From Leptospiraceae bacterium (lineage in GTDB: Bacteria; Spirochaetota; Leptospiria; Leptospirales; Leptospiraceae): 64,000 nucleotides of DNA. The translations under genes were made by a program, and so were the position numbers. Below are positions 54,086-63,154 of this stretch, piece after piece (position 1 is the stretch's first letter; each line of letters starts with the position of its first letter). The notes below the pieces were generated by a model. That model had not been told where the DNA came from and searched no databases. It saw nothing but the letters and a program-made list of their open reading frames with translations. The stretch lies in assembly GCA_016708435.1 (NCBI GenBank), contig JADJFV010000005.1:1-64000 (forward strand), given 5' to 3'.

Positions 54086-55024
54086 TTACATTCCTTCCAT
54101 TTTCAAGGTTTTGTCCATGACTGTAATCTCTGCGTCTAAGTCCATGATGTCATTTTGAATGAGTTTATCATGGTGCTTTTGAAATGCATCTATGATAGAG
54201 ACTAAAAGCTCATCTACTCGTTTCAAAGATTCTTTTAGTTCAGGTGAAATTACTTTTTGCGAAGAGAGATCTATATACTTGCGGATAATCTTGATTGTAG
54301 TGTCGAGGTAGTAAGAAAGAAACTGTCTAGAAATTTTTATATCTTCAGGGTCGTTCTTAAAGTTCTCAAAGATTTTTACTACTTGTTCTCTGATTTCTAA
54401 TACTTTTGCTTTTACAGATGGGTCTTGTATTTTTGCTGAGAGTTTGTCTATTTCGGCTACTCTGTCTTTGCCGATAGCCATCGTCTCTTTGAGCATACTA
54501 GCTGTTACCTTGTCTAGATTCTCAAGAGTGCGAAGCTCTGCCATCTGTGCTTCAAAGTCAGATCTATCTTTTTCTAAGTCAGGTTGTTTGAAAAAACTCA
54601 TTGGGTATTTGATTAGACTTTTGTAAGAGGCTTTAATTGAGCCTGTTATCGTTGCACCAAAATGATAAATTCCCATCGAGGTATAAGAGAGAATTTGCAT
54701 GATAGTGCTGCCTGTAGGCAAATTACCGTCTATCACTTTGTCACCACCCCATAGATAGCTAACCCCTGCACCGAGTGTTGCCATAAAGCCTTGCATAAAA
54801 ATCGCTTCCTTTGCATGAGATGCGACAAATTTAGATTTGCCCCCTTTGGTAAATAAAATATACAAAGGAACAAGCATGGCTCCAAGCATCGCAATCGGAA
54901 AGGCAAACGCAACGCCTTTAGATAGTAAAATGAGTAGAAGAGGGTAGGCGAGAAGCATAGACAGGTGAGAGCGTCTACCCCATTTTACCTCTTCATCGGT
55001 AATTTTATTGTTTTCTTCTGGCAT
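54086..55024 (-). CDS. Membrane protein: DUF4870-like N-terminus plus XpaC-like helical domain
   Basis: 312 aa. Residues 15-140 hold four hydrophobic helices with GRRSHLSMLLAYPLLLILL and FVASHAKEAIFMQGF, as in DUF4870/Tic20-like proteins. The C-terminal ~180 residues are charged helices resembling the XpaC family. XpaC-like proteins are commonly found beside TelA. It starts 3 bases after the TelA stop and ends 5 bases before the AAA+ start. An inner-membrane anchor for the operon products is inferred. Confidence 0.7.
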   Translation of the reverse strand: MPEENNKITDEEVKWGRRSHLSMLLAYPLLLILLSKGVAFAFPIAMLGAMLVPLYILFTKGGKSKFVASHAKEAIFMQGFMATLGAGVSYLWGGDKVIDGNLPTGSTIMQILSYTSMGIYHFGATITGSIKASYKSLIKYPMSFFKQPDLEKDRSDFEAQMAELRTLENLDKVTASMLKETMAIGKDRVAEIDKLSAKIQDPSVKAKVLEIREQVVKIFENFKNDPEDIKISRQFLSYYLDTTIKIIRKYIDLSSQKVISPELKESLKRVDELLVSIIDAFQKHHDKLIQNDIMDLDAEITVMDKTLKMEGM

Positions 55025-55027
55025 GGC

Positions 55028-56143
55028 TTACAGTGATTTTGTGTTCATGAGTTTGGTTTTGATTTCTTCTTCCATCTTGATAAGCTCTACTTCTACCGCC
55101 TGACGTTTTTGCTTACCTTCGGTTTGAATCTTTAAAGTCTCATCTAGAGTAAAAATTAAATCTGTATTGATTTTTTTCAGAGTTTCGATTTCTAAAATTC
55201 CTTTCTCTGCTTCTTTGGCAACTTCGATAGTTCCCATTTTTAGCATTTCTGAATTTTTAGAAAGAAGTTCATTCGTAACAGAGGTTACTTCTTTTTGCAC
55301 GCCGAGAGCTTTTTTTTGTCGCATCAGACCGATTGCAATCACGAGTTGATTTTTCCAAAGTGGAATTGTGTTGATAATAGAGCTTTGGATTTTTTCGACC
55401 AATACTTGGTTGCTGTTTTGGATAAGACGGATTTGTGGTCCTGTTTGGAGAGAAAGCATTTTTGTTAATTTCAAATCATGCAACTTTTTTTCGAAGCGAT
55501 TTAAAAGTTGAATATAATCCTGATACTTTTGAGCGTCTACTGGGTCGTTGCCTTTCTCTGCTTTGTCTTTGTATTTTGGTAATTCTTTTTCGCGGAGTTC
55601 GGCTAATTTCATTTCGCCGGCGAGAATGTATTGGTTTAATTCTTTGAAGTAGTCTAAATTTTTTGCATAGAGAGAATCAAAAAGTGTGATGTCTTTTAGA
55701 AGCATCATTCTAGATTTATGAAGTTCATCTACAATCTTTTCGATTTGAACGCTGAGTGTATCGTATTGCGCGATAAATTTTTGAGAGGACTTAACAAGAG
55801 AGCCAATGAGCGGAATCTTGGAAAGAAAACTATCTTCATCGGAAATACTTTCTACATCCATGTCTTTTACTTTGAGCATTAGGTCTGTTAGAATTCTTCC
55901 CGTCTCACCTGTGTCTTTTGATTTGATTGAGCTTAAAATCTGATCAGAAAAATCAGAAATTTTCTTTTGTGCTCCGGAGCCATACTGTAAAACAGACTGC
56001 GTATCCTCTATATTGATTTGTTTAGAAAGTTCGATAATCTTTGCTTGCTCTTCTTTGGATACGTCTTGCATTGTATCTGCTGGTTTAAGTTCTACTTGTG
56101 CTTGCGTCTGTGCTTGTGTTTCAGTGGAAGAATTTTCTGCCAT
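55028..56143 (-). CDS. TelA-family (toxic anion resistance-like) protein
   Basis: 371 aa, almost wholly helical. FLSKIPLIGSLVKSSQKFIAQYDTLSVQIEKIV is the hallmark of the family, with DITLFDSLYAKN and LQTGPQIRLIQNSNQVLVEKIQSS, then TIPLWKNQLVIAIGLMRQKKAL. Named for tellurite resistance on plasmids; the cellular role remains unclear. It heads a three-gene operon and starts from ATG 56143. Confidence 0.9.
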   Translation of the reverse strand: MAENSSTETQAQTQAQVELKPADTMQDVSKEEQAKIIELSKQINIEDTQSVLQYGSGAQKKISDFSDQILSSIKSKDTGETGRILTDLMLKVKDMDVESISDEDSFLSKIPLIGSLVKSSQKFIAQYDTLSVQIEKIVDELHKSRMMLLKDITLFDSLYAKNLDYFKELNQYILAGEMKLAELREKELPKYKDKAEKGNDPVDAQKYQDYIQLLNRFEKKLHDLKLTKMLSLQTGPQIRLIQNSNQVLVEKIQSSIINTIPLWKNQLVIAIGLMRQKKALGVQKEVTSVTNELLSKNSEMLKMGTIEVAKEAEKGILEIETLKKINTDLIFTLDETLKIQTEGKQKRQAVEVELIKMEEEIKTKLMNTKSL

Positions 56144-56295
56144 TTAATTGCTCCTGTAATCGTAATTACGAACTTACACTTGCAAATCAAATAGGCAAGA
56201 AATTTTTTCTATTGATAAGATTGCATACATTACTAGGATTGCAGTTGTAAGGGCAGCATATGGCAGGTGAAATAGAAAAAAATTAAAGCAGTTAG

Positions 56296-56655
56296 AAAAG
56301 CCCGAAAGAAACATTGAAAAACGTTTTCGTAATATAAAAGAACTAGTCCTAATTATCCTGCTTTGTTTCATAAACTGTGGATTTTTCCCTTCAAAGCCTG
56401 GACCAATATTAAAGCGGAGCGTGTTTTATGATACCTGCATCCGCACCTATATTTATACAACACCATCTAAAGCGTACGATAAAAATTCTAATTCTGATTT
56501 ATATTCAAACAATACTTTAATTTTTATGCTTACTTTATGCAAATACATTTAGTAATGATCCAACTGATTGTACATCCAATGACTTTCGTAGATTTTTAGA
56601 GAAGAATAATATACTTGAAGCAGGGGGATGTCCATCTAATACGAATCGTGAATAA
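56296..56655 (+). pseudogene. Decayed small Cys-rich lipoprotein
   Basis: In one frame ELVLIILLCFINCGFFPSKPG looks like a lipoprotein signal, going on to YDTCIRTYIYTTPSKAYD and a stop near 56550. The next frame continues sensibly (ANTFSNDPTDCTSNDFRRFL, then NNILEAGGCPSNTNRE) to TAA 56653. No start codon is in frame and at least one frameshift is needed, so this is a remnant. 56144-56295 and 56656-56837 hold no gene; a CCACGAATGAACACGG-type repeat lies at 56688-56711 in reverse. Confidence 0.45.
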
Positions 56656-56837
56656 TCTATGGAAAACACAGAATTGAGAGTTAAATCGGTGTTATCCGTG
56701 TTCATTCGTGGTAATTTCTACAATCTATTATATATTTCCCGAAACTTATCATTGCTGACAAGATTTTCACTGGATAGATCAGGACGAATTCCGTTCACAT
56801 AATTCTAGTCAACGTTAAGTGGTATTATTTGCCCTTT

Positions 56838-56927
56838 ACTATCCTTCGTATCAAATATACTATCAATGATACTGTCATGTTTACTATCAAAGATACTGAA
56901 AAACGATTTTTGAGTATCTTTGATAGT
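56838..56927. promoter_or_regulatory. Array of four dyad motifs upstream of the chalcone-isomerase-like gene
   Basis: ACTATCCTTCGTATC (56838), ACTATCAATGATACT (56859), ACTATCAAAGATACT (56883) and the inverse AGTATCTTTGATAGT (56913) share the pattern ACTATC-N3-GATACT, itself nearly palindromic. The last two also form a hairpin with a 15-bp perfect stem. They lie about 150 bases before the ATG at 57074 and could be operators for a regulator. Confidence 0.5.
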
Positions 56928-57073
56928 ATTCTAGAGATTAATGCTGTCAGTATACTTCACTTATAGGCACTCAATACAGATTCGAAATTTTTTCATTGGG
57001 AGGAACATTTTTGAGTATTTTTTTTTCTCTTTCTATTGAATACTTGTCTAAGTTTAAGTCAACGGAGGATTCA

Positions 57074-57601
57074 ATGAAAAAAATGATTAGTTCAATCGTA
57101 TTAGGAATTTCCCTTTTGGTTTTGGGAATGGAAGTTTCCGCTCAAGCGGCAAATTTTACAACAACAGGCTCAGGTATCAGAGTAAAGAAAATAGCTTTTG
57201 TTAGTGTGAACGTGTATGCAATTACTCACCAGATGAAAGATGTTCCAGAAAATCGAGCAGCCGCAGAATTTATCAACGCGGAAACAGATAAAAAGTTTAT
57301 TTTGAAGATGAAACGGGATGTGGATTCGGCAAAAATTGTTTCTGCGATTAATGATGCTTATGCGCTTAATGGTTATTCTAACAAAGCAAACCAAGATAGC
57401 TTTAGTAGTGTTTTGACTGGAGACCTGAAAGAAAATGACACCATCACTATTTCGTATAACGCTACATCTAAAAGCGTTACATGCAATTATGCCGGGAAAA
57501 CATCTACTGTTGCAGGCTCTGATTTCATGAAAGCAACCTGGTCTATCTGGTTCGGAAAAATTGACCAACCAGCCCTTACCACAGCTCTCGTCGGAAAATA
57601 A
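57074..57601 (+). CDS. Secreted chalcone-isomerase-like protein
   Basis: 175 aa from ATG 57074, with GGAGG at ideal spacing; the frame extends upstream to 56996 but that part has no RBS and is not signal-like. MISSIVLGISLLVLGMEVSAQA is a signal peptide. GSGIRVKKIAFVSVNVYAI, LKMKRDVDSAKIVSAINDA and WSIWFGKIDQPAL follow the chalcone-isomerase-like fold found in bacterial periplasmic proteins. Catalysis is not implied; a fatty-acid-binding role is possible. Confidence 0.82.
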   Translation: MKKMISSIVLGISLLVLGMEVSAQAANFTTTGSGIRVKKIAFVSVNVYAITHQMKDVPENRAAAEFINAETDKKFILKMKRDVDSAKIVSAINDAYALNGYSNKANQDSFSSVLTGDLKENDTITISYNATSKSVTCNYAGKTSTVAGSDFMKATWSIWFGKIDQPALTTALVGK

Positions 57602-57618
57602 TAAATTTAAAAGACTAT

Positions 57619-57816
57619 CACCGAGGTCACCGATAAAAGATACGATAGATTGTCATTTCCATTATGCTTCGACCCTTAGAGAGAAACATTGAGTTTCGTT
57701 TTCTGCCTAGAATCTCAATCACTTGAGAGCGAGAGCGATGGGTAGAAACTCTGGGATGACACTTAGTTTGAGTCCACATCATTTTTTATCGTTTTTTTAT
57801 TGGTGTTCATCGGTGG
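57619..57816. repeat. Nested foldback region, ~200 bp
   Basis: Outer arms CACCGAGGTCACCGAT (57619) and ATTGGTGTTCATCGGTGG (57799) are inverted copies of a dispersed repeat. Inner words TGTCATTTCC (57653) and GGATGACA (57754) are also inverted. No gene is present between 57602 and 57933. Confidence 0.5.
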
Positions 57817-57933
57817 TAATCTTTAAAACATTTCTCCTAATTAGAACGCATTGGATTGAGTAAATAAAACTGCTTTCTAATTCTTATCCCTATAATTCTA
57901 TGGAATCATTTAGAACAAATCAAAGTGAGTCCT

Positions 57934-59178
57934 ATGAATCAGAAATTAGTTTTATTCTTTTTAATTGGGTTATTGGCATGTAGATCATCGAATGATGAAA
58001 GTATTATTCGTAAGCATCCAAGTGCCATTGATATAAAACCCTCTAGTGTAAAGTTCTTCAAAGAGGTATTGCCTACACTTGCCAAGAAAAAAATTCTTCT
58101 AGTCACAAATCCGTCCGGCATTGGGAACAATCCCGAGCGGCTAATGCAGACTTTCTCCGAATATGAAATTCGTCTCCAATATTTAATTGGATTGGAGCAT
58201 GGATTCTTGGGACTCGATGAAGATTTTAGCTCTACACCGGTTACGATTGATTCCACCTTCAATGTTCCCATCTATCATATTTACAAATTAAAACCAAGTG
58301 ATATTCAACTATTGCTCAGTGGAGTAGATGCCGTTGTATTTGACGTTCAGGATATGGGAATGCGTTGTTATACATACCTCACAGTCTTAAAACGAATCAT
58401 GGATCAAATTCCAGACAATAAAATTCAATTTGTGCTACTCGATCATGTAAGTCCTGGAATGGAAATCGCTACGAGTGGCTCTGAGTTGAAAGGCGGTTAC
58501 GAGAACTTTGCCGCTGACTTCCCCCTTCTTTTTTTTACGGGGCTTACACTTGGTGAATCTGCAAAGTATTATAACGCAGAATATTTACAGAACAGAATTG
58601 ATTTGACTGTCATTCCAATGGAAAATTATACAAGAGGAATGCGATTTGAAAAAACCGGTCTTGTCTGGAATACTCCATCGCCTAATTTACCCAATCTAGA
58701 CTCTGCTCGCAATTATCTAGCTCTAGTTTTTTTAGAAGGAATTAATATTTCTGTCGGACGTGGAACACAAGCTCCCTTTGTTTACTTTGGTGCTCCTTGG
58801 TTTAAAGATTCAGAGGAATTCTCTAGTCTACTCCATACAGATTCAGGGAATGATTATTACTTTCAGCCTGTTTTCTTTAAACCTGCTTTTGGTCCCTATA
58901 AGGATAAAATTTGCCGTGGACTTCGTATGACTGTTGTGAATTTGAATTATAATCCGATAAGATTAGCATACAATCTAATTAAATTGTTGAAGGAAAATTA
59001 TAAACGTGATTTCAAATGGAATGGCGGTGGAGAGAAATTCTTTATCGACAATCTCTGGGGAAACGATGGATTTAGAAAAGCAATCGATGCAAATCTTACC
59101 TACGAAGAATTTCATGCAACCTTCGCAAGTGTAGAAGAAGCATTTGCTAAAAAAATAAAAAAATATTATATCTACTAA
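57934..59178 (+). CDS. NamZ / DUF1343-family lipoprotein (exo-muramidase-like)
   Basis: 414 aa from ATG 57934; the frame extends to GTG 57925. MNQKLVLFFLIGLLAC is a lipobox signal. Family signatures: LLVTNPSGIG, GLEHGFLGL, VVFDVQDMGMRCYTYL, GLTLGESAKYYN, WNTPSPNLPNLDSARNY and ISVGRGTQAPFVYFGAPW. Known members cleave terminal N-acetylmuramic acid from peptidoglycan fragments, so a role in wall recycling is likely. It heads a run of same-strand genes to 63154. Confidence 0.87.
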   Translation: MNQKLVLFFLIGLLACRSSNDESIIRKHPSAIDIKPSSVKFFKEVLPTLAKKKILLVTNPSGIGNNPERLMQTFSEYEIRLQYLIGLEHGFLGLDEDFSSTPVTIDSTFNVPIYHIYKLKPSDIQLLLSGVDAVVFDVQDMGMRCYTYLTVLKRIMDQIPDNKIQFVLLDHVSPGMEIATSGSELKGGYENFAADFPLLFFTGLTLGESAKYYNAEYLQNRIDLTVIPMENYTRGMRFEKTGLVWNTPSPNLPNLDSARNYLALVFLEGINISVGRGTQAPFVYFGAPWFKDSEEFSSLLHTDSGNDYYFQPVFFKPAFGPYKDKICRGLRMTVVNLNYNPIRLAYNLIKLLKENYKRDFKWNGGGEKFFIDNLWGNDGFRKAIDANLTYEEFHATFASVEEAFAKKIKKYYIY

Positions 59179-59190
59179 ACGGAGAGGATA

Positions 59191-59796
59191 ATGACTAACA
59201 TGAAAAAAATCAAAAGTATTGTAAAAAATTCTTTTTTCTTAACAATTCTTTTACTTCTAACTGCTAACTTAGGTGCTGAATCAAAATGGGTCAAGCTTTC
59301 AAAGACAGACCGAGAAAAAGCATTCAAAGAATTTGACTACGACAAAGTAAAAAAAACTCTAACGGCAAAATACAATTATGCGAAAGAAGTTACGGTTCCT
59401 TATTCGATGTGCCAGGAAGCATTTCCTGATTTACCCGGACAATTTCCCTGTAGCTTTCTTTCCGATGAACATTCTATTAAAAAAAGCGTAGAAGATGTAA
59501 ACAGTGAAGCTGGAGCAGGGGGAAGAATTGGAATTCGCATTTCCAAAGAGAAAAACCTTATTGGCGGCAAAGTATTCTTAGTCGGTGAAGACCAGAGCTC
59601 TGACGGAACTGTCAATGAAGACATGCTCCAGGTATTCTATTTAAAGAATAATTATATTTCTCATTATACCTACAAAGACCAATTAATTCTTTTCAAATGG
59701 ACAGGCAAGAAAGGAGAAGAGACACTGGTATCCATTCTACTTGTTAAATTTGACAAGAACAAAGAAGTTAGTTTTTCTAAAAGGATTGATTTCTAA
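59191..59796 (+). CDS. Secreted protein of unknown function
   Basis: 201 aa. KNSFFLTILLLLTANLGAES is a signal peptide. The mature part has two Cys (YSMCQEAF and FPCSFL) and alternating strands (GRIGIRISKEKNLIGGKVFLV, then ISHYTYKDQLILFKW). I do not recognise the family. GGAGAGG precedes the ATG, and the stop overlaps the next start (TAATG), so it is co-translated with the DUF2797 gene. Confidence 0.7.
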   Translation: MTNMKKIKSIVKNSFFLTILLLLTANLGAESKWVKLSKTDREKAFKEFDYDKVKKTLTAKYNYAKEVTVPYSMCQEAFPDLPGQFPCSFLSDEHSIKKSVEDVNSEAGAGGRIGIRISKEKNLIGGKVFLVGEDQSSDGTVNEDMLQVFYLKNNYISHYTYKDQLILFKWTGKKGEETLVSILLVKFDKNKEVSFSKRIDF

Positions 59797-60404
59797 TGAA
59801 AGGTTTCTTGCGAATGATGAAGCATGATGGGTTACTTCCTGTTACCTACCACTTTGTCATGGCAGAGTATGACAGTGTATCGAAGAAAACACAAAAGGCA
59901 GAAGCAACAGAAAAAAGAAGTGAGTTTACAATGAACTCACTTCTCGGGAAAAAACTAAGACTCTCCTTTACCGAAGAAATTCGCTGTGTAGATTGCGGGA
60001 AGGTTACTAAGAAAAGCTTTGCACAGGGGTCTTGTTATACTTGCTTTTTAAATCTTGCGAGTAATGATATGTGTATCCTTAAACCCGAAACATGTCATCA
60101 TCATCTAGGAACTTGTAGAGAGCCAGAATGGGGACTGGCGAATTGTTTTAAAAAGCATACACTCTATCTCGCCAATACGAGTGGAGTGAAAGTGGGGATA
60201 ACAAAAGAAAACCCCGTTTCTAAAAGATGGGTCGATCAAGGAGCCATGTATGCTTTGCCTGTAATTGAATTTTTATCCAGAAGAGATTCAGGAATTGTAG
60301 AAAGCAGTTTAGCAAAGTATGTTGCCGATAAGACTTCCTGGCAGAAGATGATTGGCGGAGATTCAACTCCGATTGATTTGTTTTTAAAAAAGAAGAATTA
60401 CTAG
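59796..60404 (+). CDS. DUF2797 protein, N-terminal three-quarters (frameshifted)
   Basis: 202 aa as read. MKGFLRMMKHDGLLPVTYHF, then RCVDCGKVTKKSFAQGSCYTC, CILKPETCHHHLGTCREPEWG and LYLANTSGVKVGITKE are diagnostic of DUF2797, with Cys/His pairs that probably bind zinc. The frame ends prematurely (LFLKKKNY) at an A6 run (60386-60391). One more A restores LFLKKEELLAKINLKEL and joins the C-terminal part below. Full length would be about 283 aa. Confidence 0.85.
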   Translation: MKGFLRMMKHDGLLPVTYHFVMAEYDSVSKKTQKAEATEKRSEFTMNSLLGKKLRLSFTEEIRCVDCGKVTKKSFAQGSCYTCFLNLASNDMCILKPETCHHHLGTCREPEWGLANCFKKHTLYLANTSGVKVGITKENPVSKRWVDQGAMYALPVIEFLSRRDSGIVESSLAKYVADKTSWQKMIGGDSTPIDLFLKKKNY

Positions 60405-60646
60405 CTAAGATAAATCTAAAAGAGCTTGTGAAAGATTTTACAATAATTAAAAATCCAACTCTCACCGAGATAAAATATCCGATTGCAAGCTATCCTTCTA
60501 AGAAAGTTTCTTATAAACCAGATAAGACAAAACCAATTGAAGATACTCTTGTGGGGGTTAAGGGGCAGTATCTGCTCTTTGAAAAAGGTGTAATTAATAT
60601 TCGCTCTTACAGTGGATATTATGCTGAGTTAGAAATAATCGAGTGA
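60392..60646 (+). pseudogene. Displaced C-terminal part of the DUF2797 gene
   Basis: Reads EELLAKINLKELVKDFTIIK, then TEIKYPIASYPSKKVSYKPD and LVGVKGQYLLFEKGVINIRS, the normal end of DUF2797 proteins. It has no own RBS or signal and begins where the upstream frame breaks. Confidence 0.8.
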
Positions 60647-60649
60647 GTC

Positions 60650-61456
60650 ATGAAATTATTTTTAGTATTTTTCCTTACAATCTACTTTTCTATTGGGGTA
60701 TACGCGGATAATCTAGAACCGATTCGCAAACTAAGAGAGGCAGGTCGTTTTGATGAAGCAATTGAGACTCTGATGAATTCGAATTATACAAGTGATATTG
60801 AATCAGAAATGCTTCTCGCAAAATTATACTTAGATAAAAATGCATACGAAGATGCAGTGCGTGTTTATACTCGCATTTGCAATGTGCTGAATACTCACGA
60901 TTGTTTCAATGAACTTGCAATTACTTATCTCTCTATGGGAAATTACCAACAAGCAATTGATGAATTTGAAAAATCTATTTACTTAAACCGTAAGTCCGCA
61001 ATGGTTTATTCCAATTTGGCGCAAGCTTACTTAATTGTAAAAAAATACGATAAAGCAGAAGAGGCTCATAAAATGGCACTCAAACTTTCTTCTGAAAATC
61101 CAATTGTAAAAGTAAACTACGGAGTCTTCTTGATTAAAACAAAAAAATATGCAGAGGCGAAAGGAATTTTAAAAGATGTTCTGAGAGAGAATACTTCTAT
61201 GTTTGTCGCTGAATTGTATCTTGGAATTGCACACTATATGAAAGAAGAATACAATTCTGCACTTATTCACCTCAATCGTGGATTATTGATCAATCCAGAA
61301 TCCTATGATTTGCATTACCACAGGGCGATTGTCTATTATAAGAAAGGTGATTATATCAATGCATTTCTTGATTTAAAAATGGCGGACAAGATTTCTCCTG
61401 ATAATCCTAAAACCGGGGAACTAAAAAAACTAGTAAGGCAGGATTCAAAGCTATGA
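60650..61456 (+). CDS. Periplasmic TPR-repeat protein
   Basis: 268 aa with a signal peptide (FLVFFLTIYFSIGVYAD). About six TPR motifs follow, for example YLSMGNYQQAIDEFEKSIYL and YLIVKKYDKAEEAHKMALKL, so it is a helical scaffold for protein contacts. It begins 3 bases after the DUF2797 remnant and overlaps the next gene by 4 bases. Confidence 0.85.
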   Translation: MKLFLVFFLTIYFSIGVYADNLEPIRKLREAGRFDEAIETLMNSNYTSDIESEMLLAKLYLDKNAYEDAVRVYTRICNVLNTHDCFNELAITYLSMGNYQQAIDEFEKSIYLNRKSAMVYSNLAQAYLIVKKYDKAEEAHKMALKLSSENPIVKVNYGVFLIKTKKYAEAKGILKDVLRENTSMFVAELYLGIAHYMKEEYNSALIHLNRGLLINPESYDLHYHRAIVYYKKGDYINAFLDLKMADKISPDNPKTGELKKLVRQDSKL

Positions 61457-62550
61457 AATGGAATTCTATTTGGTTAATCATGATTATCCTGTCTGCGGAT
61501 TTAGCTGCTCAAGTAGGACGAAATTTTAAAGTCACTGAATTTGGAATTCTAAACTATGCAGACAGTAAAAACGTAGTGACAGAGAGCGTTTTAAAAGACA
61601 AAGTTCGTATGGACAAAACAGAATCTAGTCCTCAGATTAAAAACTTCGCACCTAAAGAACAAAAGTTTGACATAGACCCGATTAAGAAAGCGGATCTATT
61701 AGGAAATAGGGGAACTCGTTTTGCTATTCCCGAAAATGCCTTTGTGGATAATACAGGTAAGCCGGTAGAAGGATCTGTCACCGTGACTGTCACAGAAGTC
61801 ATTGACGAGCTAGATTTTCTTACCTCCGGCATAGGGCTAGTCTATTATAGCAAGTATGGTAAAGAATTGTATTTGATTTCGGGTGGAATGTTTAAGATAG
61901 AATACAAACAGGGAGAGAATAAAGTTCAGCTTGCCCCGGGCAAATCTATCGAAGTGCAGTTTCCAGATGTTAGCCCCAAGGAGAGTTTTAGTCTCTACCA
62001 TATGGATGAAAGCGGAATTTGGAATTTGAAATCTTCTCTTTCCAATAATGATCGCATAGATGCAGGAACTATTGATAAAAACAATCTAGAAGGACGTAAG
62101 ATTGTAGGAGTAAGAATTGCAATTATCGACAAGCCCGGCTACTGGAACTTTGCCTTTCCTGAATTACAACACACCTGTCTCAAAGGAACGATAGACGATA
62201 GCAAAAATCCCGTCGGGCAAAACATTGATTTAACAGTAATCGTTTTAGATGTGAGAGGATTTTTTTCTCGTTCTAGTAAAGAAAAAGAATTTTCCATTAA
62301 CTCCTATAAAAAACGTCCTGTTCGAATTTTAGCTATGGACGAAAAAGGAAATCTGGGTATGTCCGGTCAGATTCAAACCTCTGATAAGAATGGTTACGAT
62401 AAAAATACAGAAGGACCGGATAACTTTAAACAAGCAATTGGAAGTATTGAACTCAAGAAAGTTCCAGATGATGTTTGGAGAGATGAAAAGCTATTCCGGC
62501 AATTGCTTGGTTTCATCCAAGAAAAATACTATGTAAAATATCGAAAATAA
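61453..62550 (+). CDS. Secreted protein with a ZU5-like domain
   Basis: 365 aa. The N-terminus (IWLIMIILSADLAAQ) is signal-like. Residues about 90-180 read GTRFAIPENAFVDNTGKPVE and GSVTVTVTEVIDELDFL, the pattern of ZU5-like beta domains, with LISGGMFKIEYKQGENKVQL after it. A second beta-rich domain follows. Co-translated with the TPR protein, it probably works with it at the envelope; function unknown. Confidence 0.7.
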   Translation: MKWNSIWLIMIILSADLAAQVGRNFKVTEFGILNYADSKNVVTESVLKDKVRMDKTESSPQIKNFAPKEQKFDIDPIKKADLLGNRGTRFAIPENAFVDNTGKPVEGSVTVTVTEVIDELDFLTSGIGLVYYSKYGKELYLISGGMFKIEYKQGENKVQLAPGKSIEVQFPDVSPKESFSLYHMDESGIWNLKSSLSNNDRIDAGTIDKNNLEGRKIVGVRIAIIDKPGYWNFAFPELQHTCLKGTIDDSKNPVGQNIDLTVIVLDVRGFFSRSSKEKEFSINSYKKRPVRILAMDEKGNLGMSGQIQTSDKNGYDKNTEGPDNFKQAIGSIELKKVPDDVWRDEKLFRQLLGFIQEKYYVKYRK

Positions 62551-62593
62551 AAAAAGGTAGAGTTGGCATTGTTTTAAAAAAAGGAAAAGTAAA

Positions 62594-63154
62594 ATGTTAC
62601 AATTAGAAAATAAAAATCCTTATAGCAAGTCGGAGATACTTGCTTCGATGGATGATATCAATCAAAAGGTAAAATCTTTTTATAGAGAGATTAGCCCGGA
62701 ACTTTTTTTTCATGATGGATTGGGTGGTTGGTCGCCTGCTCAGAATTTGTCTCATCTAGGAGACATTGCAAAAGGAGGAGTGCTTTTACTTCAATTGCCT
62801 AAATTTCTTTTTTTAATCTTTGGTAAAAGAGAATCACAGAGAGATTTTAAAACTCTACAAACTGATTATATTGGAAGTGATAAATCCATTTATCTAGGTC
62901 CCTTAGTGCCTGCCTCCATACCACCAAAGGATTATAAAAAGCAAATCGCGGACTTAATGACAAAATGGGATAAGGTTTGCACGGAACTAAAAGAAGTAGT
63001 GCAAAGTATTCCAGAAGAGGATTATGATAAGTATTCTATGCCTCATCCCACAATGGGAATGCTTTCGCTTAGAGAAGTCTTGTATCTAATCATCATTCAC
63101 CCCATTCATCATAGCTATAAAGTAGAACAAAAAATATCTGCCCGTAAAGGTTAG
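62594..63154 (+). CDS. DinB-family protein
   Basis: 186 aa. GGWSPAQNLSHLGDIAKGG in the first half and LIIIHPIHHSYKVEQ near the end give His positions typical of the DinB/YfiT four-helix bundle that binds a metal. Such proteins are often thiol-dependent transferases; no specific substrate is visible. AAAAGGAAAAG lies before the ATG. Confidence 0.75.
   Translation: MLQLENKNPYSKSEILASMDDINQKVKSFYREISPELFFHDGLGGWSPAQNLSHLGDIAKGGVLLLQLPKFLFLIFGKRESQRDFKTLQTDYIGSDKSIYLGPLVPASIPPKDYKKQIADLMTKWDKVCTELKEVVQSIPEEDYDKYSMPHPTMGMLSLREVLYLIIIHPIHHSYKVEQKISARKG

Noticed and set aside
56996..57073. N-terminal extension of the chalcone-isomerase-like protein
   Set aside because: GGAGG directly precedes ATG 57074 and the signal peptide starts there.
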